This document shows, one piece after another, positions 46,222-56,474 of a stretch of 64,000 bases of DNA. The translations under genes were made by a program, and so were the position numbers. The notes under the pieces were generated by a model. The model was not told the DNA's origin. It did no database searches and saw nothing but the letters and a program-made list of their open reading frames with translations. Origin of the DNA: Quercus robur (lineage: Eukaryota; Streptophyta; Magnoliopsida; Fagales; Fagaceae); NCBI RefSeq assembly GCF_932294415.1, contig NC_065542.1, positions 44,047,942 to 44,111,941 of the forward strand, in the 5' to 3' direction. Numbering within the stretch: position 1 is the stretch's first letter; the number at the start of each line of letters is the position of its first letter.

Positions 46222-47978
46222 ATGATCGTAGGAGGAACGGCTGCCGTTGGGTCGTCCAAAAAGACCCGTAAAACCTACCTTAGGATGGTACAAAATGTTC
46301 AGCTGACGGGGGCCGTGCTAAAGATAGCACGGAGAGAAGGCCCCATTATCGGGTTCTCAGAAGAAGATGCGCGGCTCCTTCACCACCCACATGACGATGC
46401 GCTCGTCGTCAGCTTACGGGTAGGAGACTACAACATGCACCGGGTGTTGGTCGACAACAGCAGTTTAGCAGATATCCTATACTATTGGGCGTTCCAACAG
46501 ATGAGGATTGACAAGGAACGATTGATTCCGACAAATGCCCCGCTCGTTGGTTTTGAAGGGAGTTGGGCATTCCCCCTAGGCGCGATCACATTGTCCGTTA
46601 TGGTAGGCGATTACCCCTAGCAGATCATCAAGGATGTAACGTTCCTAGTGGTCGATTGCTCGTCTTCCTACAACGCTATCCTCGGACGACCCACGCTCAA
46701 TTCATGGAAGACTGTAACTTCAACTTACCACCCCTGATGATCAAGTTCCTTACCGACTATGGAGTGGGAAAGATGCGTGGAAGTCAGATAGCCGCGCGTG
46801 AATGCTATGTAGCCATGATGGAAATGGAGGATCAAGTCCAAGCCTTGAACATAGAAGAGCATCGGACGGTGACAGAGCCCGTAGAGAAACTAGAAGACAT
46901 ACCCTTTGACATTTCCGATCCTGACCGAACAACCAAAATTGGAACCCTCGCTAACCCCGGAATCCGTCAAGAGCTCATAACCTTTCTCAGAAGCAATCGA
47001 GACGTATTCACCTGGAGCCATGAAGACATGCCAGGAATAGACCCTTCAGTCATGGTACACAGGCTGAATGTATCGCCCTCCTTTCCACCCGTCTGATAGA
47101 AGAAGAGAGTGTTCACCCTCGAACGAGATCGGGCCATAGCGGAAGTTCACAAACTACAGGAGGTGAGCTTCATTAGGGAGGTTTATTACCTCGACTGGCT
47201 GGCAAACGTGGTGATGGTTAAGAAAGCTAGCGGGAAGTGGAGAATGTGCGTGGATTTCACTAACCTGAACAAAGCCTGCCTCAAGGACAGTTATCTTCTC
47301 CTGCGGGTCGACGTTCTTGTGGACTTTACGACTTAGCATCAGCTGTTAAGTTTCATGGACGCTTTCTCAGGTTACAACCAAATCCAAATGCACGAAGATG
47401 ATCAGGAGAAAACCTCTTTTGTAACCAGCTAAGGCCTCTTTTGCTATAAGGTGATGCCCTTCGGCCTAAAAAATGCAGGCGCAACGTATCAGAGGTTTAC
47501 GAATAAGATGTTCGCGCAGCAAATCAGGAGAAATGTCCAAGTCTATGTTGATGACATGCTAGTAAAAAGCTGAAGGGAGGAAGATCACTTGAAAGACCTT
47601 AGAGAAACATTCAACATCCTTTGCTCCTACAACATGAAGTTCAATCCAGGAAAGTGCGCACTCGAAGTGACGGCGGGAAAATTCCTAGGATTTATGGTGT
47701 CTCAAAGGGGGATCGAGGCCAACCTGGACAAGATCCGGGCCATTATGGAGATGGCACCGCCGAGAAATGTGAAGGAAGTATAAAGCCTCAACAAAAAAAT
47801 AGCAGCACTGAATAGGTTGTTAAGCTTCATGGACGCTTTCTCAGGTTACAACCAAATCGAAATGCACGAAGATGATCAGGAGAAAACCTCTTTTGTAACC
47901 AGCCAAGGCCTCTTCTGCTATAAGGTGATGCCTTTCGGCCTAAAAAATGCAGGCGCAACGTATCAGAGGTTTACGAAC
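46222..47978 (+). pseudogene. pol: Tat-B protease and partial RT, with internal duplication and 3' deletion
   Basis: The protease site reads VLVDNSSLADILYYW, where DSG would be expected, so it is dead. RT motifs follow (MCVDFTNLNKACLKD, SFMDAFSGYNQI, FGLKNAGATYQRF, VYVDDMLVKS) with several stops. At about 47818, after IAALNRL, the sequence jumps back: 47343-47500 is repeated at 47817-47978 (LSFMDAFSGYNQIEMHED to AGATYQRFTN). It then joins directly to antisense-gene sequence, so RNase H and integrase are gone. Confidence 0.85.
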
Positions 47979-49315
47979 GTCACTCCCGTCGGGCTTCCTC
48001 TTTGCAGGTTTAGTGACGATCTTAGGGGTTGACGAGGTTTCCCCCCTGCCTCTTTTGCCTTCTTTTCCTCCTTCTTGCGGGCTGCGGCAGCCCTCACCCT
48101 CTGCTTAGCAGATTTCATCTCTACACAAAATAACTAACAATTAGAACAATAGACGGAGGAGTAAATGGACGGAGGAAATAAAGAATTTACTCACGTCGGC
48201 GAGAGAAATCGTCCAATTTGTGGGCTTCAACTGACGGTTCTAGATCCCTGTAGTATAAATGAATAGTGTCAAGGGTGATCAAGTCCCTACACTTTCGTTC
48301 CTCCAAAGGAATTTTGAGAACCCGACTGATGAACTCCTCCTGTTCGTCAGTTATGTGGGGACGGGTATTAGCTAAAAAGAAAAAAAGAGAGAAATAATGT
48401 TAGTAGCGTCACCTCAAAACAAAAGAAAAATGGTTGACAGGATTAACCTGAATCCCTGACAAAAGCCTAAGTATTGTCAAAATAACTGTGAGGCATCGTC
48501 ACCTATTCCTCCTGACGGCAAACCCAATCTGTCCCCTCAAAAAAGAAATATCTACTTTTCCAATTCCTATTGGAATCTGGCATATCTGATACTAGCCTCA
48601 AACCTTTCTCCCGGGCATTAAAATGGTATGTCCCTTTAGAAGATGCGATGTGATGGGGTCTGTAGCAATAAAAGAATTCGTCCAGGGTAAGCTAACGGTT
48701 TCCTCCACTAAGACGACCCCACAAGATTTTAGCACCTATGAAAATTCTCTAGGCATTCGGGGTAATTTGAGTAATGGACAGGCCCAGAAAATCAGCTAGC
48801 TGACGGTGCAAGGCCGTCAGCGGCAATCTTAGACCCGCAGCAAACATGGCATCATACATGCCAACGTCAACGGTTCTCCCTGAGTAACATCTCTCGTTCT
48901 CTCTAGGGAGACGAATCGGGATATGGTCCGAAATTTGATAACGGGCGCGCAACTCCCTAAAAACCTTATCACTCATCATAGGTAAAAACTTGTAGACGGC
49001 CTAGTCCTTAGGAAGAATGAAAGGACGGTTATCCCCTGGACCCTCTGAGGTCCCTCCACTAGATTCCTCATCACCGTCACCATCATCCCCATCAACATCA
49101 ACATCGTCCTCGTCACTTCCACTTTCCCGTCTTCCCTCTTCTACTTCATCCTCACCCCCTTAAGTATAACTCTCATCACCGTCGGGAGATTGGGCCGACG
49201 TCTCTTTCTCTGACGAAGGTGAGAAGTCCTCTAACTCATCACCCGAACCAAAGGCCTCGTCGTAGCCCGCTCCTTTGCGGACTGACGACTCCTCACACGA
49301 CGCGTCACTTGACAT
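47979..49315 (-). pseudogene. Tat-B antisense gene, same family as in Tat-A, broken
   Basis: On the minus strand the frame starts ATGTCAAGTGACGCG (49315), with an acidic N-terminus, then ELRARYQISDHIPIRLPREN, AAGLRLPLTALHRQLADFLG and LSITQITPNA, the 'putative gypsy type transposon' family. In-frame stops at about 49160, 49000, 48750 and 48690 replace codons such as TGG and CAG. Downstream exons are recognisable: 48373-48197 (HITDEQEEFISRVLKIPLEE, donor CGACGTGAGT) and a basic exon from about 48115 (KSAKQRVRAAAARKKEEKK). The end is lost at the deletion junction. Confidence 0.75.
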
Positions 49316-49574
49316 CTGACTACCTATAAGTGACGGATCTAATCTAGGTACCTAAGCTGACGTCCTCACTAAGGAATTATTCAGGCATAAGCAAAAATGA
49401 AAGAGAAGAGGAAATAGAACTTACTGGTAAGTTGACTTTCTAAAGAAGAACGGCTTCAAGGGTAGCAATGGACAAGCTGACGGAAGTAAGGAATGAGCTG
49501 ACGAAATTAAGGGCAACGGTCTCTCTCTTTCGAAGATCAGCAAGGATGAAATAGAGGAAATGAGGAGGAGGGCC

Positions 49575-49588
49575 ATTTATATATAGAG
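49575..49588 (-). promoter_or_regulatory. TATA box of Tat-B antisense gene
   Basis: On the minus strand CTATATATAAATGG lies about 260 bp before the antisense ATG, close to the same distance as in Tat-A. Confidence 0.55.
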
Positions 49589-49790
49589 TGGAAGTGCGTG
49601 GAAGACAAAACGACGCCCTCGTCAGAAGCGGAGCCAATGAGAACACGCCATTTGTCCAGAGCATTAAATGCACGGCGGCTCGAGGAGTTCCTCGTAAATG
49701 ATTTTCCCGCTCCCTTAAAGAATATAACAATAATCAGTCAACAAAAATGTTAACTCCATAACCTGTCAGTATAGAAAGTGACGAGGATAT

Positions 49791-49805
49791 GGAATAGGGG
49801 GCAAC
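49791..49805 (+). other. Tat-B polypurine tract
   Basis: GGAATAGGGGGCAAC abuts the 3' LTR start TGATGAGG. Confidence 0.7.
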
Positions 49806-50434
49806 TGATGAGGATAAAAGAGAGATTAATCACAATAGGATAAGCTGACGGTTTAAAGTTGACAGATACGACTAAACCCATCAGCCCTCATTTAAAGACT
49901 GTCGACGGAAGGGATTTGTAGGGAGAAGCACCGGCAAGGCATACCCTAAGGCTGACGGGGTCATGAAGCTGACAGGATCATAAAGCTGAAGGGATCCTGA
50001 AGCTGACAGGATTAAGACTGAAGGCATAGTGTAAACTAACGACATTAGTAAAAGATTGCTTGCCAATCACGGTTGCGTATGTAAGGAAATGTCTTGCCCT
50101 TCACGTTTTGAGAAACCTAAGAGGGATTCCTATATGAAAAGGATCCCGCAAAATACGCCCAAGAAGACTCCTATAAGAAAAAGACTTCAACTCCAAAGAA
50201 AAGAGGTTAACCCCCTATTACTATAAAAACCCAAGCACCCTCACAAACCAAGGTAAGCATAATTTACCTTCTCTAGCACTCTAGAGTTGTGAGAATAGTT
50301 CTGACTTGACCTTCGGAGGGTATTTGGTTGGCACCACACCGGTGCTCTCTATTAAGTCTTTTTTTTTTTGCTGTGCAGGTGTTGTTTCGAGCACGCGAGG
50401 ATTGTGCGGCTTACTGGTGATTTTTTCAGCATCA
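49806..50434 (+). repeat. Tat-B 3' LTR, possible promoter for the downstream gene
   Basis: TATAAAAA lies at 50222-50229, inside a pol II-like context, and the LTR ends TTTTTTCAGCATCA at 50434, 28 bp before an intact exon-1 copy. There is no ATG between the TATA and that exon's start codon. The 5' LTR carries GAGCATGCGAGG at the place where this one has GAGCACGCGAGG. Confidence 0.85.
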
Positions 50435-50462
50435 TCAGTACGTGAGAGAGCTTTTTGCGAAT

Positions 50463-50568
50463 ATGTTTGGGTGCAAATGCTTTTATTGGAACACACCCTC
50501 CGATTTCTCTCAGCCTTTTCAGCCCCAACCCTATTCACTGCCAACTCCCATTCCTCAATGGCTTGAAG
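50463..50568 (+). other. Vps62-like exon 1, intact copy behind the Tat-B LTR (E1c)
   Basis: ATG 50463-50465 opens a 106-bp exon identical in frame to the functional one: [19 protein letters not shown] to PTPIPQWLEG, with donor GAAG/GTAAAGG. Two substitutions differ from the functional exon (Pro-Ala to Pro-Thr, Pro to Leu). About 0.9 kb of matching intron follows. It could splice to exon 2 at 54868. Confidence 0.8.
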
Positions 50569-52419
50569 GTAAAGGCTTTTGGGTTTTATTTATTTATTTG
50601 TTTGTCTGTTTTCTGAAAATAAAATTTGGGTTCTGAACTTTTTTTGGTTTTCTTGTGTAAATTATGTATTTTTGGTTGATGGGTATGTGGGTTTTGTTGC
50701 TGAAGATATCTTTTTGATTGAGATTTTGTTTTTCTGGTTAATGGGTGTTTCTGGATTGTTGAATTATGGCTTGTAGGGATGGATTATTGGTTAAAGTGCT
50801 TTTTTAGTTATGTTTGTTTGTTCTGGTTATTGTTGTTTTTGTTTTTGTCAATGTTTCTGTGTTGTTTGTGTGGTCAATCAGATTTGTACTGCAGAAAGAG
50901 CTTGAACTTATCAAATATGTCAAATTTCTTTGATTTCTTGACATTCTTGTGGACAGTTTAGTGATTGTTTCAATTTGAGATTGATTGTGTAGCTTTACCT
51001 TTCTCCTTACTATGAGAAAAATATTACATTTTTGCTAAAGGGGCCCTTATTCATTGTTCAATTTCCAGCTGTCTGTATTCCTTTTCTTTGGTAAGGTGGT
51101 TCGTATTGTTTTGTCGGTAGGCTACTTTGTTGTGAGGGAAAAGAAAAAAGAAAGTAAATGCCATTTCATTTGCTCAATATTCTACGCACATACACTACCA
51201 TTATTGTGAATTCAATTGTTGCTGTTGAAGTGTGTACTTTGTGGAAAGATATTCAAAGTTGAGTATCCGATTAGCTGTATGCTTCTATGAAATGTGATGA
51301 CAAGACCAAGGGTGTGAAAGTAGTGTTGATAAATTCTTTCTGCTCTTACAATTTGTACTTTTGGAACAGCGGGTGATTCTAAATTCTTAGCATGGATAAC
51401 TTGGTAATATGATTATTACTTCTGATAGAGGTTATGTAAAGTCAAGTTTCTTTAGTGTGCTCATATATATAAAAAACCCTACATCCCTCTTTTCTCTTTA
51501 GTTCTTTCTACTCCTAGCCACTCCTCTCTTTGCTCTCAGCTCCTCTGTTTTTCTACTTTCACAAATTAATTTTCTACTAATTTTTGATTGTTTATACAAG
51601 TATCCCCTCTTTAGGGGGGAAAAAAATTAATAATTTGGAATAAAATTTAAAGAAGAAGGTAAACCCTACGGTGTTAGACGATAGAATTGTTGAATTTTAA
51701 GGTGCATGTAAGACTCTTTTAAGATAGGTAACGCATCATTTTGAAAATGATTGAGAGGTACTATTTTTTTTTTTGGGTAATTTATTGTAAAAATGAAGTT
51801 GAAAGATGAAGGTGAAAGAAAAACTTCTCATTTTATTTTGGTTTCTTTCCCATTTTTAATTTGAAAAAAAAAAATTTAATTTGACATAGTTTGGCTAGTA
51901 TTTATTTAGTACCCAAAAATAATGACAAAGTTTAGCTATCCACTGAATATTTTTTTTATTGGATGTAAATTTTGACATATTCACCATTGAATCATGTTTT
52001 CTTTTTATATTCTCCATGTTTGTAAATTTTTAGAAGATCAAAGATTAATAGCTATGCAATCAATTAAATGTTTAAATTTCAAAATTTTGTAGTCTAAAAT
52101 TATGCATAAAAAACAAGTTTATGGATTAAATAGTAAATAATATCCAACTGACATGAAATTTGATGTGTATTAAGAACATAAAAAACATGTAATTCAACGG
52201 TTAAATTATTAAAATATGTAACCATGTTAATTTTTTTAATTGGAGTTGTGGTCTTTGGCTACAAATTTGTCCCGGAGAGAATGGGCAAAGTTTAGTTTTG
52301 GATCAATTTGAAATTCTCTCCTCTAATTAATCCATAACATGATGATTAATAAGGTTATCTGTGTGTATTATTTAAATAAGTCACATAACTCATTAAAAAA
52401 ATGACATGATTAAAACAAT

Positions 52420-52620
52420 GAGAAATTCTACATCTACAATATTTTCATAACAATTTTAACAAATCTTAAGTGGCAAATTATTACTGGTTCTAATTTAAGG
52501 CTATTATAAAAATTACTTTTATTATCTATCAATAACAACCCGTAACAACTTGTTATTTAGAATTTATTATGAAATTATTGTAAAAAATATTATAAATGTT
52601 GCACTACTTTAAAAATATAT
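52420..52620. repeat. AT-rich MITE-like inverted repeat (unit 2 copy)
   Basis: It matches 42520-42720 with scattered substitutions. Confidence 0.55.
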
Positions 52621-52844
52621 ATAAATACTTTTTTTCAAATCTTATGTTTAGGCTTGGAGGAAAATATCTCTGCAACTTTTTTATTTTTTTATTTTTTATT
52701 TCTATTTTTTGGGTAGACAACATGAACTAAATTTTCAAACTTGAGGGGCCCTGCTCTCCATGTCCCTCCTAGCCTTGGCCACTCACTAACTTAAGCGTGA
52801 AAAAAAATGCAACCCAACCCATTTGATTGCACCCATATGGCCAC

Positions 52845-52854
52845 ATATATAAAT
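52845..52854 (+). promoter_or_regulatory. Candidate TATA box of Vps62-like gene
   Basis: TATATAAATA lies about 400 bp before the functional ATG (53255). The leader has several upstream ATGs (about 52869, 52984, 53026), which may dampen translation. Confidence 0.5.
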
Positions 52855-53254
52855 ACATTAAAAATTGCATGGTGACTCACCACCCACAAAAAGGACAGTT
52901 TTTTTTTTTATTAATAAATATATTTTTGAACTCAGTTACCTAACAAAACCAACCTTTTCATTCCAAATGTTCCACGCCATTTCCATGTCTACCCCTTTCG
53001 ACAAATACTACTCCTCCACCCTCAAAATGATCAGAGTTTCAACACAAACAACAGAGATCTCGCTCTATCTATCACTATCAAAAACCAAATAATTGTGTAA
53101 GAGGGTCATACTACGTGAACCCACCCTCCAATCTCATAGGAGTTTTTGGAATATGCTGAGGGGGTTCAAAACAAATATACTCTCAGTCTCAGACGCCTTA
53201 AAGATCAAAGCTTTTAAAGCCATTTTATTGTATGTGAGAGAGCTTTTTGCGATT

Positions 53255-54701
53255 ATGTTTGGGTGCAAATGCTTTTATTGGAACACACCCTCCGATTTCT
53301 CTCAGCCTTTTCAGCCCCAACCCTATTCACTGCCAGCTCCCATTCCTCAATGGCCTGAAGGTAAAGGCTTTTGGGTTTTATTTATTTATTTGTTTGTTTG
53401 TTTTCTGAAAATAAAATTTGGGTTCTGAATTTTTTTTTTTGGTTTTCTTGTGTAAATTATGTATTTTTGGTTGATGGGTATGTGGGTTTTGTTGCTGAAG
53501 ATATCGTTTTGATTGAGATTTTGTTTTTCTGGTTAATGGGTGTTTCTGGATTGTTGAATTATGGCTTGTAGGGATGGATTATTGGTTAAAGTGCTTTTTT
53601 AGTTATGTTTGTTTGTTCTGGATATTGTTGTTTTTGTTTTTGTCAATGTTTCTGTGTTGTTTGTGTGGTCAATCAGATTTGTACTGCAGAAAGAGCTTGA
53701 ACTTATCAAATATGTCAAATTTCTTTGATTTCTTGTGGACAGTTTAATGATTGTTTCAATTTGAGATTGATTGTGTAGCTTTATCTTACTCCTTACTATG
53801 AGAAAAATATTACATTTGTGCTAAAGGGGCCCTTATTCATTGTTCAATTTCCAGCTGTCTGTATTCCTTTTCTTTGGTAAGGTGGTTCGTATTGTTTTGT
53901 CGGGAGGCTACTTTGTTGTGAGGGAAAAGAAACAAGAAAGTAAATGCCATTTCATTTGCTCAATATTCTACGCACATAGACTACCATTATTGTGACTTCA
54001 ATTGTTGCTGTTGAAGTGTGTACTTTGTGGAAAGATATTCAAAGTTGAGTATCCGATTAGTTGTATGCTTCTATGAAATGTGATGACAAGACCAAGGGTG
54101 TGAAAGTAGTGTTGATAAATTCTTTCTGCTCTTACAATTTGTACTTTTGGAACAGCGGGTGATTCTAAATTCTTAGCATGGACAACTTGGTAATATGATT
54201 ATTACTTCTGATAGAGGTTATGTAAAGTCAAGTTTCTTTAGTGTGCTCATATATATATATATATATATATACACATGTATAAATTCTTTCTGCTCTATCA
54301 GAAGTAATATGATTATTACTTCTGATAGAGGTCATGTAAAGTCAAGTTTCTTTAGTGTGCTCATGTATATATATATTTAAAATTTTTAAAGTACTCCTAT
54401 ATTTTTCCATTTTAAATTCTGTTTAAAGTTCCTTGGAGGGTGTTATTGGTTTGCCAAAGCTTGTAGAGATAGGTGGCTTTTTAAGAATCTAGATAATCTT
54501 GGTTTTGTATTTTTCTGTGTATAGATTTCTAGCCTCAGAGCTCCAGTATTTGAATTAATGGTTTAATGACTATTCTTTCTGCTTGTTTTGTACTATATTT
54601 TCTTTTGTACTTCTCATGTTTAAGTGACTCCAAAGAAGGGGGAAAAATGTCATGCTAGGACAGGGGGGGCTCTTTTGTATCTATTGTGCTTTACAGGCAA
54701 T

Positions 54702-54743
<42 letters not shown>

Positions 54744-56474
54744 TATATATATATATATATATATATTGATTTCACGTCTAAAGGTTATTATGCATTTTTT
54801 TCCTCTTTTTAGAATGAGAATTCAGCTTCTTCATGTAAATTACTTAATTGTATGATTGCCTTCTCAGGTGAAAGTTTTGCTTCTGGAAGAATAAGTCTTG
54901 GAGAAATACAAGTTATCAAGATCACAAAGTTCGAGTTCATTTGGGGCTACAACCTATCACAAGACAAGAAGAAAGGTGTTACGTTTTACAAACCAGTGGG
55001 AATACCAGACGGATTCTATTGCCTTGGTCACTATTGCCAACCTAACAACCTGCCTTTACGAGGTTTTGTTCTTGTGGCTAGGGAAGTACCTATTTATTCA
55101 CCAGAAAATGCTCATACTTGTGACCCTATTAAGCCTCCGGCCCTTCAAGTGCCTCTTGATTATGCATTAGTGTGGAGTACTAATGATGGGGGTGATGAAA
55201 AGTATGGTGACTGTGGTTATATCTGGCTACCTCAACCACCTGAGGGTTACAAGCCCATGGGCTATTTGGTTACCAACAAGCCAGAGAAGCCTGAATTGGA
55301 TGAGGTGAGATGTGTCAGAAGTGACCTAACAGATGAATGTGAAATTTACCGCCTCATACTTGATGTCGGGTACAAATTTCCAAACTTGCCGTTCCGAGTT
55401 TGGAGTATTAGACCCCATCACCGGGGCATGCAGGGGAAAGGAGTTCCTGTGGGGACATATTTCTGCAGTAGCTACTGGATTCCTGGAGAAGATATGCCTA
55501 TTGCATGCTTGAAGAATTTAAATCCTACTCTACCTGCAATGCCAAATCTTGATCAGATTCATGCACTTATCCACCACTATGGACCCACTGTTTTCTTTCA
55601 TCCTGAAGAGATCTTCTTGCCATCTTCTGTTACATGGTTTTTCAAAAATGTAGCACAATTGTTCAAAGCTGGCAGTCTATATGGTGAGGATATTGATGCA
55701 AATGGCTCAAATTTGCCAGGTGGGGGAACGAATGATGGGGAATTTTGGATTGACTTGCCGAGTGATGATCGCAGAGAGATTGTCAAACATGGGAACTTAG
55801 AAAGTGCAAAACTTGTTGTTCATGTGAAGCCAGCTCTAGGCGGTATTTTTACTGACATTGCAATGTGGGTTTTCTGCCCCTTCAATGGCCCTGCCACACT
55901 GAAAGTTGGATTATTGAATATTGCTCTTAGCAAGATTGGGGAGCATGTGGGTGATTGGGAGCATTACACACTTCGTATATGCAACTTCACTGGTGAGCTT
56001 TGGAGTATATATTTTTCACAGCATAGTGGTGGTCAATGGGTGGAAGCTTATGACTTAGAGTACATAGAGGGAAATAAAGCTGTTGTTTACTCATCAAAGA
56101 GTGGACATGCAAGTTACCCTCATCCCGGGATGTATCTCCAGGGGTCTGCAAAGCTCGGGATTGGAGTGAGGAATGATTGTGCTCGGAGTAATTTGTATGT
56201 GGATTCAAGCATCCATTATGAACTTGTTGCAGCAGAGTATCTTGGAGATGAGGTTATTACAGTGCCTTTTTGGTTGCATTTTATGAGAGAATGGGGTCCA
56301 ACTATTGTGTATGATTCAAGAACTGAGCTGAATAAGCTAATTAATCTTTTGCCTGTGATGCTCAGATATTCAGTAGAGAATATATTTGATAAGTTACCTA
56401 TTGAGTTATCTAGAGAGGAAGGTCCTACTGGGCCCAAGGAGAAGAACAATTGGGTGGGAGATGAAAGAAGCTAG
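53255..56474 (+). CDS. Vps62/DUF946 family protein
   Basis: Exons 53255-53360 and 54868-56474 join at a phase-1 intron to 570 residues, stop TAG. The N-terminus [10 protein letters not shown] and [20 protein letters not shown] is the standard start of plant Vps62-related (DUF946) proteins, which confirms the exon pairing. Typical blocks follow: [107 protein letters not shown] and [20 protein letters not shown]. The length is normal for the family. The name comes from yeast Vps62 (vacuolar protein sorting); the biochemical role in plants is not established. The whole 5' part of the gene, promoter to mid-intron 1, is duplicated upstream. Confidence 0.93.
54197..54378 (+). repeat. Templated insertion with hairpin in intron 1
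   Basis: The segment TGATTATTACTTCTGATAG to TGTGCTCAT occurs at about 54197-54250 and again at about 54310-54364. Between them are TAAATTCTTTCTGCTC (copied from about 54116) and an inverted piece, so CTCTATCAGAAGTAAT (54293-54308) and ATTACTTCTGATAGAG (54315-54330) form a perfect 16-bp stem with a 6-bp loop. Confidence 0.85.
54706..54766. repeat. (CA)n-(TA)n compound microsatellite
   Basis: About 17 CA units are followed by GA and about 11 TA units, 100 bp before exon 2 of the Vps62-like gene. Confidence 0.95.

Larger units (their letters stand above)
44148..50434 (+). mobile_element. Tat-B: decayed Ty3/gypsy (Tat clade) element
   Basis: Two LTRs (44148-44775 and 49806-50434, about 630 bp, visibly more diverged than Tat-A's) enclose a broken gag, protease and partial RT on the plus strand and an antisense pseudogene on the minus strand. 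RNase H and integrase are missing. No target-site duplication is visible: the left flank is GTTTTC and the right flank TCAGT, and the left LTR lacks the first three bases of the right one (TGATGAGG against TGAGG). A ~175-bp direct repeat of the host exon 1 flanks it instead. Confidence 0.9.
31009..51469 (+). repeat. Upstream unit of a tandem duplication of the Vps62-like 5' region (disrupted)
   Basis: Segments 31009-31764, 42318-44150 and 50435-51469 correspond in order to 51457-54250. The unit begins GCTCATAAAAAAACCCTACATCC and ends in intron 1 at TAGTGTGCTCATATATAT. Tat-A (31765-42317) and Tat-B (44148-50434) interrupt it. Subtracting the two elements, an internal 582-bp tandem repeat and the ~175-bp exon-1 overlap leaves about 2.8 kb, the size of the downstream unit. 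Confidence 0.85.
51457..54250 (+). repeat. Downstream unit of the tandem duplication (functional promoter and exon 1)
   Basis: It starts at the junction TGCTCATATATATAAAAAACCC, repeats 31009 onward and carries the empty Tat-A site at about 52214-52222. The junction shares TGCTCATA with both ancestral ends, indicating a microhomology join. Confidence 0.85.

Noticed and set aside
44148..50434. A plain 5-bp target duplication for Tat-B
   Set aside because: Left (..GTTTTC) and right (TCAGT..) flanks do not match, and the left LTR end is trimmed, so simple insertion is not supported.
53093..53254. In-frame extension upstream of the functional Vps62-like ATG (TTG at 53093)
   Set aside because: It starts at TTG, lacks any ATG and encodes leader sequence. 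The family N-terminus [10 protein letters not shown] begins at 53255.
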